From: Gammaproteobacteria bacterium
GTDB taxonomy: Bacteria; Pseudomonadota; Gammaproteobacteria; Xanthomonadales; SZUA-36
Assembly: GCA_021772915.1 (NCBI GenBank)
Contig: JAJFLB010000018.1
Location: 124,001 to 188,000 of the forward strand
Reading direction: 5' to 3'
DNA length: 64,000 nucleotides
Shown here: positions 33,666 to 41,659 of the stretch, in pieces
Position numbering within the stretch: the stretch's first letter is position 1
How the letters are laid out: every line of letters begins with the position of its first letter
The notes under the pieces: generated by a model
Told to the model about the DNA's origin: nothing
Seen by the model: only the letters and a program-made list of their open reading frames with translations
Databases searched by the model: none
Made by a program: the position numbers and the translations under genes

Positions 33666-35042
33666 ATGCAACACCGTGTATTAGTCGTTGATGACGAGCC
33701 GGATATCCGGGAGCTTCTGGATCTGACCCTGGGCAGAATGGGACTGGAAGTAATCACAGCTGAAGATCTCGCTACGGCACGTCGTGCATTGACAACCGGA
33801 AACTTTAGTTTTTGTCTGACCGACATGCGTTTGCCGGATGGAAATGGGCTGGATCTCGTGAGTGAGATTGTCGACACTTACCCACAATTACCTACGGCCA
33901 TGATTACGGCGCACGGCAAGATTGAAGATGCCGTGCGCGCATTGAAAATTGGTGCATTTGATTTCGTCTCCAAACCGGTTGATCTCTCTGTACTGAGGAA
34001 ACTGGTCAAAACCGCACTGAAACTATACCAGCCGGATGTGCCGCAGGTGGGCACTGAAACCGCTGAGGACAGCCCTTTCGTTACTGACCAGTTGCAGCGG
34101 TTGATCGGTAACTCCGAGGCCATACAAAAATGTCGCGCCATGATCAGCAAGCTGGCACGCAGCCAGGCCCCTGTTCTCGTCAGTGGCGAATCCGGATCCG
34201 GTAAGGAATTGGCGGCACGTCTTATCCATGACCTGGGCCCACGTGCAGATCAGCCTTTTGTGCCGGTTAACTGTGGCGCAATCCCGGCCGAGTTGATGGA
34301 GAGTGAGTTTTTTGGGCACCGCAAAGGTAGCTTCACCGGCGCTTCCGGCGACAAAGATGGCCTGTTCCAGGCCGCTGATGGTGGCACGCTGATGTTGGAT
34401 GAAGTCGCAGATCTGCCCTTGCACATGCAAGTCAAGTTGTTACGAGCCATTCAGGAAAGAGCGGTACGACCCATCGGGGGTCAACAGGAAGTAGCGGTGG
34501 ATGTGCGTATTGTCAGTGCTTCCCACAAGCCTTTGAAACCACTGGTTGAAGCGCGCGAGTTCCGCTCCGACCTGTTTTTCAGGTTGAATGTCATCGAACT
34601 ATCCATGCCAAGCCTAAACGAGTGCCGGGAAGACATTGAGCAACTTGCAGAGCACTTTTTGCAGGAAATCACCGAGCAATGGGAAGGCTTAGAAGTACCG
34701 CTCATTTCAAACCGGGCGATGCAGGTACTCAGGGATCACAACTACACCGGAAACGTCCGGGAATTGACAAACATACTGCAGCGTGCAGTGACCATGTGTG
34801 AGAATAACCGTATCGAAGTCGACGACCTGTTGCTGGAACAGGTGGCAATCAGTGACCCGGTGCAGCCAGCGGACGAGCGGGACGATGAGCAGTCTCTGGA
34901 TACGTTTATTGAGGATATCGAAAGAAAAGCGCTGGAAGATGCATTGAAAAAAGCCCGTTACAACAAGACCCGTGCGGCCGAGCTGTTGGGTATAAGCTTC
35001 CGGTCATTGCGCTACAAGCTTAAGAAATTTGATATCGACTAA
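33666..35042 (+). CDS. pilR: PilR, sigma-54-dependent response regulator
   Basis: A 458-residue NtrC-type activator of pilA. The receiver has Asp53 as phosphorylation site (CLTDMRLPDGNG). The AAA+ domain has Walker A VSGESGSGKELAARLIHD, the sigma-54 contact loop GSFTGAS in place of the usual GAFTGA (Ala to Ser), Walker B GGTLMLDEVADLPL, and the R-finger region. The Fis-type helix-turn-helix is at the end (NKTRAAELLGISFRSLRYKLKKF). A sigma-54 promoter and inverted repeats that may be its targets lie just downstream, before pilA. Confidence 0.95.
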   Translation: MQHRVLVVDDEPDIRELLDLTLGRMGLEVITAEDLATARRALTTGNFSFCLTDMRLPDGNGLDLVSEIVDTYPQLPTAMITAHGKIEDAVRALKIGAFDFVSKPVDLSVLRKLVKTALKLYQPDVPQVGTETAEDSPFVTDQLQRLIGNSEAIQKCRAMISKLARSQAPVLVSGESGSGKELAARLIHDLGPRADQPFVPVNCGAIPAELMESEFFGHRKGSFTGASGDKDGLFQAADGGTLMLDEVADLPLHMQVKLLRAIQERAVRPIGGQQEVAVDVRIVSASHKPLKPLVEAREFRSDLFFRLNVIELSMPSLNECREDIEQLAEHFLQEITEQWEGLEVPLISNRAMQVLRDHNYTGNVRELTNILQRAVTMCENNRIEVDDLLLEQVAISDPVQPADERDDEQSLDTFIEDIERKALEDALKKARYNKTRAAELLGISFRSLRYKLKKFDID

Positions 35043-35154
35043 CCCTGTATGACCACGCCCATAGTTCTGATCGAATTGGTCTGGCCAGTCAGTACACTCT
35101 GGAAGAGCAACGGTCGATATACGTAACCGCTCAAGTTGCCGGAATTTTTGTGTA

Positions 35155-35193
35155 GTGACAAACTTTGTCACTTACTGACAGTTTTTGGTCAGT
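35155..35193 (+). promoter_or_regulatory. Inverted repeats upstream of pilA, candidate PilR sites
   Basis: A perfect palindrome GTGACAAACTTTGTCAC (35155-35171, 8-1-8) is followed by the inverted repeat ACTGAC-N8-GTCAGT (35174-35193). Both lie about 70-110 bases before the sigma-54 promoter, a usual distance for an activator of this class. TGTC- and GTCA-like cores recall the PilR sites known in Pseudomonas. The 362-bp gap between pilR and pilA holds no gene, only these sites and the promoter. Confidence 0.55.
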
Positions 35194-35263
35194 CTTCGAT
35201 CCCGCATGGCAGCGGCTTGTAACTATCTGTTTGGTTTTACACGTATTTATCCCTAATTATGTC

Positions 35264-35280
35264 TTGGCATGTTAGTTGCA
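35264..35280 (+). promoter_or_regulatory. Sigma-54 promoter of pilA
   Basis: TTGGCATGTTAGTTGCA matches the -24/-12 consensus TGGCAC-N5-TTGCA, with GG and GC ten bases apart. It lies about 125 bases before the pilA start, implying a leader of roughly 110 bases. RpoN control through PilR is the known arrangement for type IVa pilin genes. Confidence 0.85.
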
Positions 35281-35404
35281 TTACTATAGGTGATCATTCA
35301 CTGAGACAGTTCGGGGAATATCAAGGGGTTAGAGGACAGACAAAGGGAATAGCAGACAGGCTTTAACAGGTCGGTCGTCATCGCAACATCGGAGGTTACA
35401 ACCC

Positions 35405-35839
35405 ATGAAGAACATGAAAAGAAACGTACAACAAGGTTTTACCTTGATCGAACTGATGATCGTTATTGCCATCGTGGCCATCCTGGTTGCATTGGCGGTA
35501 CCGGCTTATCAGGATTACACGACACGTGCAAAATTTGCCGAATGTATCGGTGCTGCAGCGCCAGTTAAGTTAAGTGTCGCGGAGTATCGGCAAACCATGT
35601 CCGCTTGGCCGAGTTCAGCACAAGCAGGTGTGAACTCTGAAACAACCGGCAACTGCGCAGCAATGACATATGCAAGTGGTGCAATAACGGTGACCAGCGC
35701 AACCGATAGTGGTGTTAAAGCAGTATTGACGCCAACTGCCCAGAGTAGTGGTTCAGTGACATGGGCATGTACCAACGGTGGCACTGCCGCAAAAGCCAAG
35801 TTCCTGCCCTCGACCTGTCGAACTGGTGGTTCCACCTGA
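35405..35839 (+). CDS. pilA: PilA, major type IV pilin
   Basis: A 144-residue type IVa prepilin. The short basic leader [11 protein letters not shown] is cut after Gly11 by PilD, leaving Phe12 and the hydrophobic helix [24 protein letters not shown] with Glu at mature position 5. A globular domain ends in two Cys (WACTNGG and PSTCRTGG), which would form the C-terminal disulfide loop; a further Cys pair (ECIGAA, GNCAAM) may form a second. The strong ribosome site GGAGG is ten bases before the ATG. A perfect terminator hairpin follows at 35885-35910. The arrangement predicts a single highly expressed transcript. Confidence 0.95.
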   Translation: MKNMKRNVQQGFTLIELMIVIAIVAILVALAVPAYQDYTTRAKFAECIGAAAPVKLSVAEYRQTMSAWPSSAQAGVNSETTGNCAAMTYASGAITVTSATDSGVKAVLTPTAQSSGSVTWACTNGGTAAKAKFLPSTCRTGGST

Positions 35840-35884
35840 TTGGCCAATTTCTGCACCTGATTAATCAATAGTTTGGGTGATTCA

Positions 35885-35910
35885 AAACCCCCGCCTACGC
35901 GGGGGTTTTT
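35885..35910 (+). terminator. Rho-independent terminator after pilA
   Basis: The stem AAAACCCCCGC pairs with GCGGGGGTTTT around the loop CTAC, and the T-run TTTTT ends it. It lies 46 bases after the pilA stop and should insulate the second pilin gene from pilA transcription. Confidence 0.92.
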
Positions 35911-36098
35911 CTATATAACTAATTGAAATTTAACATATAATGGTATTTACACCAGGCCTGAGATAGCTTATACTACCGCCTAGGGGAAGTTACCACCCAC
36001 CTGGTACAAGGAAAGGGATTGCATGGCAACCCAGTGCTCGGAGTTCTGTTCTGATCTAAGGGCAGTATTGCGAAGAAAGGTGGGAATGGTGTTCTAGA

Positions 36099-36566
36099 AT
36101 GTATTGCTTAAGAGTTTACCAACGTATAAAGGGCTATACGCTTATCGAGTCGATGGTCACCCTTCTTATAGTGGCCACACTGGCCGCCATTGCGATACCC
36201 GCCTATCAAAAATTCACGATTCGATTGATGATCAGCGAATGCATCAATGGCGCGGCCGTCGCCAAACTGGGCATTACAGAATACCGGCAATCTTTCGGTG
36301 CCTGGCCGCCCAGTCTCACCCATGCGGGACTCGGGGGCGATAATGGCAGCAGGTATTGTCAGGCAGTGAGTAATTACCAGCACACAACAGGGTCTTTTAC
36401 CATCGTGGTCGACGATTTTGAAATTGATCCTGATTTGGGTGCCATCGCACCCGTCATGACACCTAAACTCTCGAGCACCTATAATATTAGCTGGGATTGC
36501 ACCAAGGGCAACGGCACCCACCCTGAGAATGTTAAATACCTGCCGTTGAGTTGCCGCGATGGCTGA
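36099..36566 (+). CDS. Second type IV pilin-like protein
   Basis: A 155-residue prepilin. MYCLRVYQRIKG precedes YTLIESMVTLLIVATLAAIAIPAY, so the cleavage site is after Gly12 and Glu is at mature position 5. The first mature residue is Tyr instead of Phe. The body shares a plan with PilA (ISECINGAAVAKLGITEYRQSFGAWP against [25 protein letters not shown]) and also ends in a Cys pair (WDCTKGNG and PLSCRDG), so it arose from the same ancestor as PilA. It lies behind the PilA terminator and has its own terminator at 36616-36651. No convincing sigma-54 site precedes it. It may be a minor or alternative major pilin. Confidence 0.88.
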   Translation: MYCLRVYQRIKGYTLIESMVTLLIVATLAAIAIPAYQKFTIRLMISECINGAAVAKLGITEYRQSFGAWPPSLTHAGLGGDNGSRYCQAVSNYQHTTGSFTIVVDDFEIDPDLGAIAPVMTPKLSSTYNISWDCTKGNGTHPENVKYLPLSCRDG

Positions 36567-36615
36567 CCCATCCGGACCAGCCCTGTGTTGAAAATGAATA
36601 TTTTGAACCCATTCT

Positions 36616-36651
36616 AAGCCACCCTGTACTCACTTCAGGGTGGCTTTTTTC
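36616..36651 (+). terminator. Rho-independent terminator after the second pilin
   Basis: AAGCCACCCTG pairs perfectly with CAGGGTGGCTT around a nine-base loop, followed by TTTTTT. It lies 50 bases after the pilin stop and 75 bases before pilB. Confidence 0.92.
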
Positions 36652-36726
36652 TTTAAAATGCGGTAATTTGCAACGAACAGTGACATTAATACCTTATAAA
36701 CGAGGGGAACAGGGAGTGACCCGTCC

Positions 36727-38442
36727 ATGAGTTCGGAAATAAAAGCAAGCAGTCAATTGCACGGATTCGCCCGTCGTCTGGTTGCCGAAGAATTGCTGGA
36801 AGAACAAGCCGCCATTGACGCCGGCGTTGAAGCTGGCAAGAGCGGCATGACCCTACTTGCCTGGGTTATCAAAAACTCCGGTCTGGACGCCAATACCCTC
36901 ACGCAAGCCGCCTCGGCAGAATACGGTGTCCCGGTTATTGATATCAGGGCGGTAGATATCAGTATTTCCCTGGTCAGTCTGATTGATGAGAGTCTGATTG
37001 AGAAACACAGTACCCTGCCGCTCTACTTACGCGGAAACTCACTTTTTCTTGCTGTTTCTGACCCCACCGATCAGGACGTAATCGATGCTATTTCATTCAG
37101 TTCAGGGTTCCGGGTAGAACCGGTTCTGGTCGCTCCTAACCAACTTGAATCGGCAATAGAAAAAGCACTGCAGTCCACCGAGCCAGTATTCGACGAGTTT
37201 GAGGACGAAGGCCTGGAGGACATGACCTTCGATCTCGATTCCGACCAAACGACTGATGACGAAGGCGCCGACCCAGCTGTAGATGAAACGCCTGTTGTGC
37301 GTTTTGTCAATAAGATATTGGTGGACGCGATCAAAAAGGGTGCTTCGGATATTCATTTTGAACCCTACGAAACCAGCTACCGCATTCGCTACCGTCTTGA
37401 CGGCGTATTAAGCTCAGTGGCCAGTCCACCGATACAAATGTCAAGACGTCTGTCTTCCAGGCTGAAGGTGATGGCCGGTCTGGACATTGCTGAAAAGCGA
37501 ATACCGCAAGACGGTCGATTGAAACTGAACCTGTCGAAGAAGAAATCCATTGATTTCAGGGTTTCAACGTGTCCCATTTTATTTGGTGAGAAGGTCGTTT
37601 TGAGAATTCTCGATTCTGCGGCCACGCAATTGGGTATAGATGGCCTCGGTTTTGAACAGGCACAGCAGGATGAATTTCATTCCGCGGTCCTTAAGCCCTA
37701 TGGCATGATCCTTGTAACCGGACCGACGGGCAGCGGTAAAACGGTTACTTTATACACGGCGCTGAACATTTTGAACGACGAAGGACGCAATATTTCAACG
37801 GTTGAGGATCCGGTTGAAATCCGCGTCAGCGGCATCAACCAGGTACAACAAAACGCCAAACAGGGTATGACATTTGCCAGCGCCTTGCGGTCATTCCTGA
37901 GGCAGGACCCGGATGTCATAATGGTCGGCGAGATACGAGATCTTGAAACTGCTGAAATCGCTATCAAGGCTGCGCAAACCGGCCACCTGGTGTTTTCAAC
38001 CCTGCATACCAATGACGCGCCACAATCAATCACTCGTTTGATGAATATGGGTGTGCCATCCTATAACATTACTTCAGCGGTCAATCTTGTCATTGCCCAG
38101 CGGTTGATGCGGCGTCTGCACAACTGCAAGAAAGTCGACGATATGCCAAAAGAGGCGTTGCTGCAGGCCGGATTCGCTAAGGATGAATTGAGTGATTTGA
38201 AAATTTATAAACCTCACGGCTGTAGTGACTGTAATGATGGCTACCGGGGAAGAACCGGTGTTTTTGAAGTCATGCCTGTCACGGATACTATTGGCAAGAT
38301 CATACTCGAAGATGGCAATGCGATGCGTATCGCAGAGCAAGCCCGGTCGGAAGGTGTGATTGATTTGCGTCGTTCGGCTCTGAACAAGGTGGCCGAAGGC
38401 TTAACCGATTTGATTGAAACCAATCGTGTGACCAGAGAGTAG
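36727..38442 (+). CDS. pilB: PilB, pilus extension ATPase
   Basis: A 571-residue GspE/PilB-family hexameric ATPase that powers pilus assembly on the cytoplasmic face. The N-terminal MshEN-like domain covers about residues 1-150. The N2 domain has KGASDIHFEPYETSYRIRYRLDGVL. The ATPase has Walker A GPTGSGKTVTLYTAL near residue 335, the Asp box ISTVEDPVEIRVSGINQVQQN, and the His box TGHLVFSTLHTNDAPQSITRL. Four cysteines (NCKKVDD and HGCSDCNDGYRGRTG) form the zinc site. It starts an operon pilB-pilC-(repeat)-pilD-coaE. Confidence 0.96.
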   Translation: MSSEIKASSQLHGFARRLVAEELLEEQAAIDAGVEAGKSGMTLLAWVIKNSGLDANTLTQAASAEYGVPVIDIRAVDISISLVSLIDESLIEKHSTLPLYLRGNSLFLAVSDPTDQDVIDAISFSSGFRVEPVLVAPNQLESAIEKALQSTEPVFDEFEDEGLEDMTFDLDSDQTTDDEGADPAVDETPVVRFVNKILVDAIKKGASDIHFEPYETSYRIRYRLDGVLSSVASPPIQMSRRLSSRLKVMAGLDIAEKRIPQDGRLKLNLSKKKSIDFRVSTCPILFGEKVVLRILDSAATQLGIDGLGFEQAQQDEFHSAVLKPYGMILVTGPTGSGKTVTLYTALNILNDEGRNISTVEDPVEIRVSGINQVQQNAKQGMTFASALRSFLRQDPDVIMVGEIRDLETAEIAIKAAQTGHLVFSTLHTNDAPQSITRLMNMGVPSYNITSAVNLVIAQRLMRRLHNCKKVDDMPKEALLQAGFAKDELSDLKIYKPHGCSDCNDGYRGRTGVFEVMPVTDTIGKIILEDGNAMRIAEQARSEGVIDLRRSALNKVAEGLTDLIETNRVTRE

Positions 38443-38444
38443 AC

Positions 38445-39665
38445 ATGGCTGTAACGCAACCCAAAACCTCTACCTTTCTTTGGGAAGGACGCGACAAACG
38501 GGGCGTCAAGCTCAAAGGCCAAAGGATCGCAACCACCCCAAACCTCGTGCGGGCCGAGCTGAGACGCCAGGGCATTAAGCCCGGTCGGGTCAGAAAAAAG
38601 CCGAAACCATTGTTCGGTGGTCATGGACATCGGATCAAACCGAAGGAGATATCAGTCTTCAGCCGTCAACTGGCGACCATGTTGAAATCTGGTGTGCCAC
38701 TGGTATCTGCACTGCAAATTATCGCGGGTGGCGTAAAGAACCCACGCATGCGCAGCATGGTGGAAAAAATCAGGTCAGAGGTGGAAGGCGGCGGCAGCCT
38801 GTATGAGGCATTTTCTGCCCACCCGGTGCAGTTTGATGAGCTCTATACCAATCTGGTTAAAGCTGGCGAAAGCGCCGGAGTACTCGATACAATCCTCGAT
38901 GAAGTTGCAACCTACAAGGAGCGTATCGAAAGTATTAAAGGCAAGATAAAAAAGGCCATGTACTACCCGGTCGCCGTGGTGGGAGTCGCAATTATTGTGT
39001 CAGCCATCCTGCTGCTTTATGTAATACCGCAGTTTGAAGGGATATTTGAAAGTTTTGGCGCTGACCTGCCGGCATTCACGCAAATGGTGATCGGCACCAG
39101 CCGCTGGCTGCAAGCAAACGGGCTGATGGTGCTTATTGGCTCAATTACCGCGGTCGTCGCGTTTGTAATGGCCAAAAAACGCTCCACGGAGTTTGCCCAC
39201 GGACTGGACCGCATCTCGCTGAAAGCCCCCATCGTGGGTGATATTCTGGAGAAATCTGCCATCGCACGATTCTGCAGAACATTGGCGATTACTTTTGGTG
39301 CAGGTGTGCCATTGGTCGACGCCCTGAAAATTGTATCAGGTGCCACCGGTAACGCAGTTTACAACGAGGCTGCTAAACGGGTTCGCGAAGACGTTTCTAT
39401 TGGTCACCAGTTACAACTTGGTATGCAGCAAACCAATGTCTTCCCCAATCTGGTCATACAGATGGCGGCAATTGGTGAAGAGGCCGGTTCGCTTGACGCA
39501 ATGCTGATCAAGGTTGCACAAACCTACGAAGAAGAAGTGAGTAACTCGGTGGATGCTTTGTCCAGCTTGCTGGAACCGCTGGTTATCGTATTCATTGGTG
39601 GTGTAGTTGGTACCATGGTAATCGCCATGTACCTGCCCATATTCAAGATGGCCGCTGTCGTATAG
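38445..39665 (+). CDS. pilC: PilC, inner-membrane platform protein
   Basis: A 406-residue GspF/PilC protein. Two cytoplasmic four-helix domains (ISVFSRQLATMLKSGVPLVSALQIIAGG near residue 68, and ARFCRTLAITFGAGVPLVDALKIVSGA near residue 275) show the internal duplication of the family. Three membrane helices are visible: YYPVAVVGVAIIVSAILLLYVIPQF, LMVLIGSITAVVAFVMA and the C-terminal LVIVFIGGVVGTMVIAMYLPIF. It starts two bases after pilB ends. Its TAG stop coincides with the left edge of structured repeat copy B, which separates it from pilD. Confidence 0.96.
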   Translation: MAVTQPKTSTFLWEGRDKRGVKLKGQRIATTPNLVRAELRRQGIKPGRVRKKPKPLFGGHGHRIKPKEISVFSRQLATMLKSGVPLVSALQIIAGGVKNPRMRSMVEKIRSEVEGGGSLYEAFSAHPVQFDELYTNLVKAGESAGVLDTILDEVATYKERIESIKGKIKKAMYYPVAVVGVAIIVSAILLLYVIPQFEGIFESFGADLPAFTQMVIGTSRWLQANGLMVLIGSITAVVAFVMAKKRSTEFAHGLDRISLKAPIVGDILEKSAIARFCRTLAITFGAGVPLVDALKIVSGATGNAVYNEAAKRVREDVSIGHQLQLGMQQTNVFPNLVIQMAAIGEEAGSLDAMLIKVAQTYEEEVSNSVDALSSLLEPLVIVFIGGVVGTMVIAMYLPIFKMAAVV

Positions 39666-39931
39666 TGCTCCTTCAAGGTGATAACCGTGGGTTCAGCGAG
39701 TTGGGAAGTGGTTGACCGCAAGGCGCACCTCGCGGGTAATGGCCCGGTCCTTGCCAAGAGGTGCCACGCCACGGACGACCGCTTCCCTGCCCGCCCGGAG
39801 GGAGGATCCCAGATGTCCCAGTACTGCGTTGCGGCCCTTGAAAAGGACAAGCCATTCTCTGTGGTCTGCGCCTTGTCCTGGAACACCTGGGATCCTCTGA
39901 ACCCACGGCTATCACCTTGAAGGAGCACTAG
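39662..39931. repeat. Large structured inverted-repeat element, copy B
   Basis: A 270-bp element between pilC and pilD. Terminal repeats 39662-39696 and 39897-39931 agree at 33 of 35 positions. Stem I joins 39703-39718 to 39772-39787. Stem II joins 39803-39821 (AGGATCCCAG...) to 39878-39896 (...CTGGGATCCT) and abuts the right terminal repeat. The apical segments 39738-39758 and 39837-39856 are largely complementary. The left edge carries the pilC TAG stop; the right edge CTTGAAGGAGCACTAG brings an AAGGAG ribosome site ten bases before the pilD TTG. Confidence 0.9.
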
Positions 39932-39935
39932 TGTT

Positions 39936-40808
39936 TTGAGCATATTGTTGGCCAACACCCCCCTGTTTCTGACTGGGGTGTTTATTTTTGGATTACTAAT
40001 CGGCTCTTTTCTTAACGTGGTTATCCTGCGATTACCCGCTCTACTCGATCACGAGTGGCGCAGTCAGTGCGAAGAATTGCTCGAGATTAAAAAGGTGAAA
40101 AACCTGGACCGCCCACCAGGATTATGGTGGTCACGCTCTCGTTGTACCCGGTGCGACCACCTGATCAAGGCACTCGAGAATATTCCCTTGCTGAGCTTCT
40201 TATTTTTGAAGGGACGCTGTTCAACATGTGATGCACGCATATCGCTTCGCTACCCCGTGGTTGAAGTAACCACGGGGTTTTTATTTCTGGCTGTTGCCTG
40301 GCATTTCGGCCCTACTCTCTCGACACTGGTCGCGCTCGGTCTGACCGCCTTTTTGGTTGCACTTGCAGGAATCGATATTGACCACCAGTTACTACCAGAC
40401 GACCAGACATTATTTCTTTTGTGGGCCGGTCTGTTTGCCAGCCTTTTTGGCCTGTTTACGGACCCTGTTAGCAGCATCATCGGTGCCCTGGGGGGGTACC
40501 TGTCGCTGTGGATGGTCTATCACGTGTTCCGCCTGTTAACAGGTAAAGAGGGCATGGGCTACGGGGACTTTAAACTGCTGGCAGCCCTGGGTGCCTGGAT
40601 GGGTTGGCAAATGTTACCGTTAATCATATTGCTGTCTTCCCTGCTTGGTGCCGTCACGGGTGTAAGCCTGATAATATTTAAACGCCACCAATCCAGCCAA
40701 CCCATGCCCTTTGGTCCATTTATCGCGATTGCGGGATGGATAGCCTTGTTGTGGGGCGACCAGATCATTGACAGCTACGTCCGCAATAGCGGTCTGGGGA
40801 GTTTTTGA
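39936..40808 (+). CDS. pilD: PilD, prepilin peptidase and N-methyltransferase
   Basis: A 290-residue integral membrane aspartic protease that cuts prepilin leaders and methylates the new N-terminus. The cytoplasmic loop carries two Cys pairs (CTRC and CSTC), the form found in bifunctional enzymes. The catalytic aspartates are in LAGIDIDHQLLPD near residue 148 and GYGDFKLLAALGAWMGW near residue 210. LLIGSFLNVVILRLP is the conserved N-terminal helix. No ATG is available near the beginning, so the start is TTG at 39936, with AAGGAG provided by the end of the upstream repeat. coaE begins six bases after the stop. Confidence 0.94.
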   Translation: MSILLANTPLFLTGVFIFGLLIGSFLNVVILRLPALLDHEWRSQCEELLEIKKVKNLDRPPGLWWSRSRCTRCDHLIKALENIPLLSFLFLKGRCSTCDARISLRYPVVEVTTGFLFLAVAWHFGPTLSTLVALGLTAFLVALAGIDIDHQLLPDDQTLFLLWAGLFASLFGLFTDPVSSIIGALGGYLSLWMVYHVFRLLTGKEGMGYGDFKLLAALGAWMGWQMLPLIILLSSLLGAVTGVSLIIFKRHQSSQPMPFGPFIAIAGWIALLWGDQIIDSYVRNSGLGSF

Positions 40809-40814
40809 TCCAAA

Positions 40815-41453
40815 ATGCCAGCAGAGCCCGCTGACCACCCTTATACGGTTGTTTTGACCGGTGGTATTGCCTCTGGAAAGACGCTGGTTTCAGATGAATT
40901 CGCAAAGCACGGCGTCGGTATTATCGACGCAGATATTATTGCACACGAAATCGTCACACGCGGCCGGCCGGCCCTGAAGGATATCGAGACAGCTTTTGGA
41001 AAGGCCTTTATTGATGACAATGGCCTATTGAAGAGAGAGAACTTGAGGGCTCTGATATTCTCAGATTCCCAGGCACGCAAAAAACTGGAATCTATCCTGC
41101 ACCCCAGAATCAGACGGGAAATCACCCGGGCCATCACCCTGATCAAATCCACTTATTGCCTCCTGGTCATTCCATTATTTGCAGAACGTGGAGCCTATCC
41201 AACTGTTGATCGTGTCTTGGTGGTCGATGTAAAACCCACCACGCAACTTGACCGGTTAATGAAAAGGGACAAAACCAGCCGCAGGCAGGCACAACAGGCT
41301 CTGGCATCCCAATCCAGCAGGGCGGACCGTCTCAGACTTGCAGATGATGTTCTGGAGAATTCGGGGACCATAGCGGCAACACGTCAAAGAATAGATCTAC
41401 TACACAAGAAATATCTAGAGTTGGCAAAAGAAGCCCAACAGCCTCGTTCCTGA
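40815..41453 (+). CDS. coaE: Dephospho-CoA kinase
   Basis: A 212-residue P-loop kinase for the last step of coenzyme A synthesis. The Walker A region is LTGGIASGKTLVSDEFAKHG near residue 15, followed by the conserved IIDADIIAHEIVTRG, and a LID-like region rich in Arg (MKRDKTSRRQAQQALASQSSRADRLRLADDVLEN) typical of the family. It follows pilD in the order common to Pseudomonas and relatives; no yacG or zapD-like gene comes next. The gene converges on secA. Confidence 0.95.
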   Translation: MPAEPADHPYTVVLTGGIASGKTLVSDEFAKHGVGIIDADIIAHEIVTRGRPALKDIETAFGKAFIDDNGLLKRENLRALIFSDSQARKKLESILHPRIRREITRAITLIKSTYCLLVIPLFAERGAYPTVDRVLVVDVKPTTQLDRLMKRDKTSRRQAQQALASQSSRADRLRLADDVLENSGTIAATRQRIDLLHKKYLELAKEAQQPRS

Positions 41454-41516
41454 GACCTCCGCCAATATTCTCCAGAATCGTCAGAGAAACAAGAACCCCG
41501 ACGAGTAATCAGCGCA

Positions 41517-41649
41517 CTAGGGGGCGTTCTCACACGCCAGGTTGCGCTGTTGCACCTGAAAATACGCCAGGCAAGGCGTGAGGAGAGAGGTTTGGTAACT
41601 CCAAATGAACGACGAACAACACAGTATGGCGTGTGAGAGCGCCCCCTAG
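41517..41649. repeat. CTAG-bounded hairpin repeat, long form
   Basis: A 133-bp element between the convergent coaE and secA genes. The outer arms CTAGGGGGCGTTCTCACACG and its complement near the right end match at all but one position. Unlike the two short copies, it has about 90 internal bases (GCGCTGTTGCACC ... CAACACAGTATGG) with minor inverted repeats of their own. Both ends are CTAG. It may be the parent form of the short hairpins, and may also terminate transcription from either side. Confidence 0.85.
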
Positions 41650-41659
41650 GTGAACTGGC

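Noticed and set aside
36002-36024. Sigma-54 promoter upstream of the second pilin
   Set aside because: GG and GC are nine bases apart rather than ten, and the flanking bases do not match the consensus.
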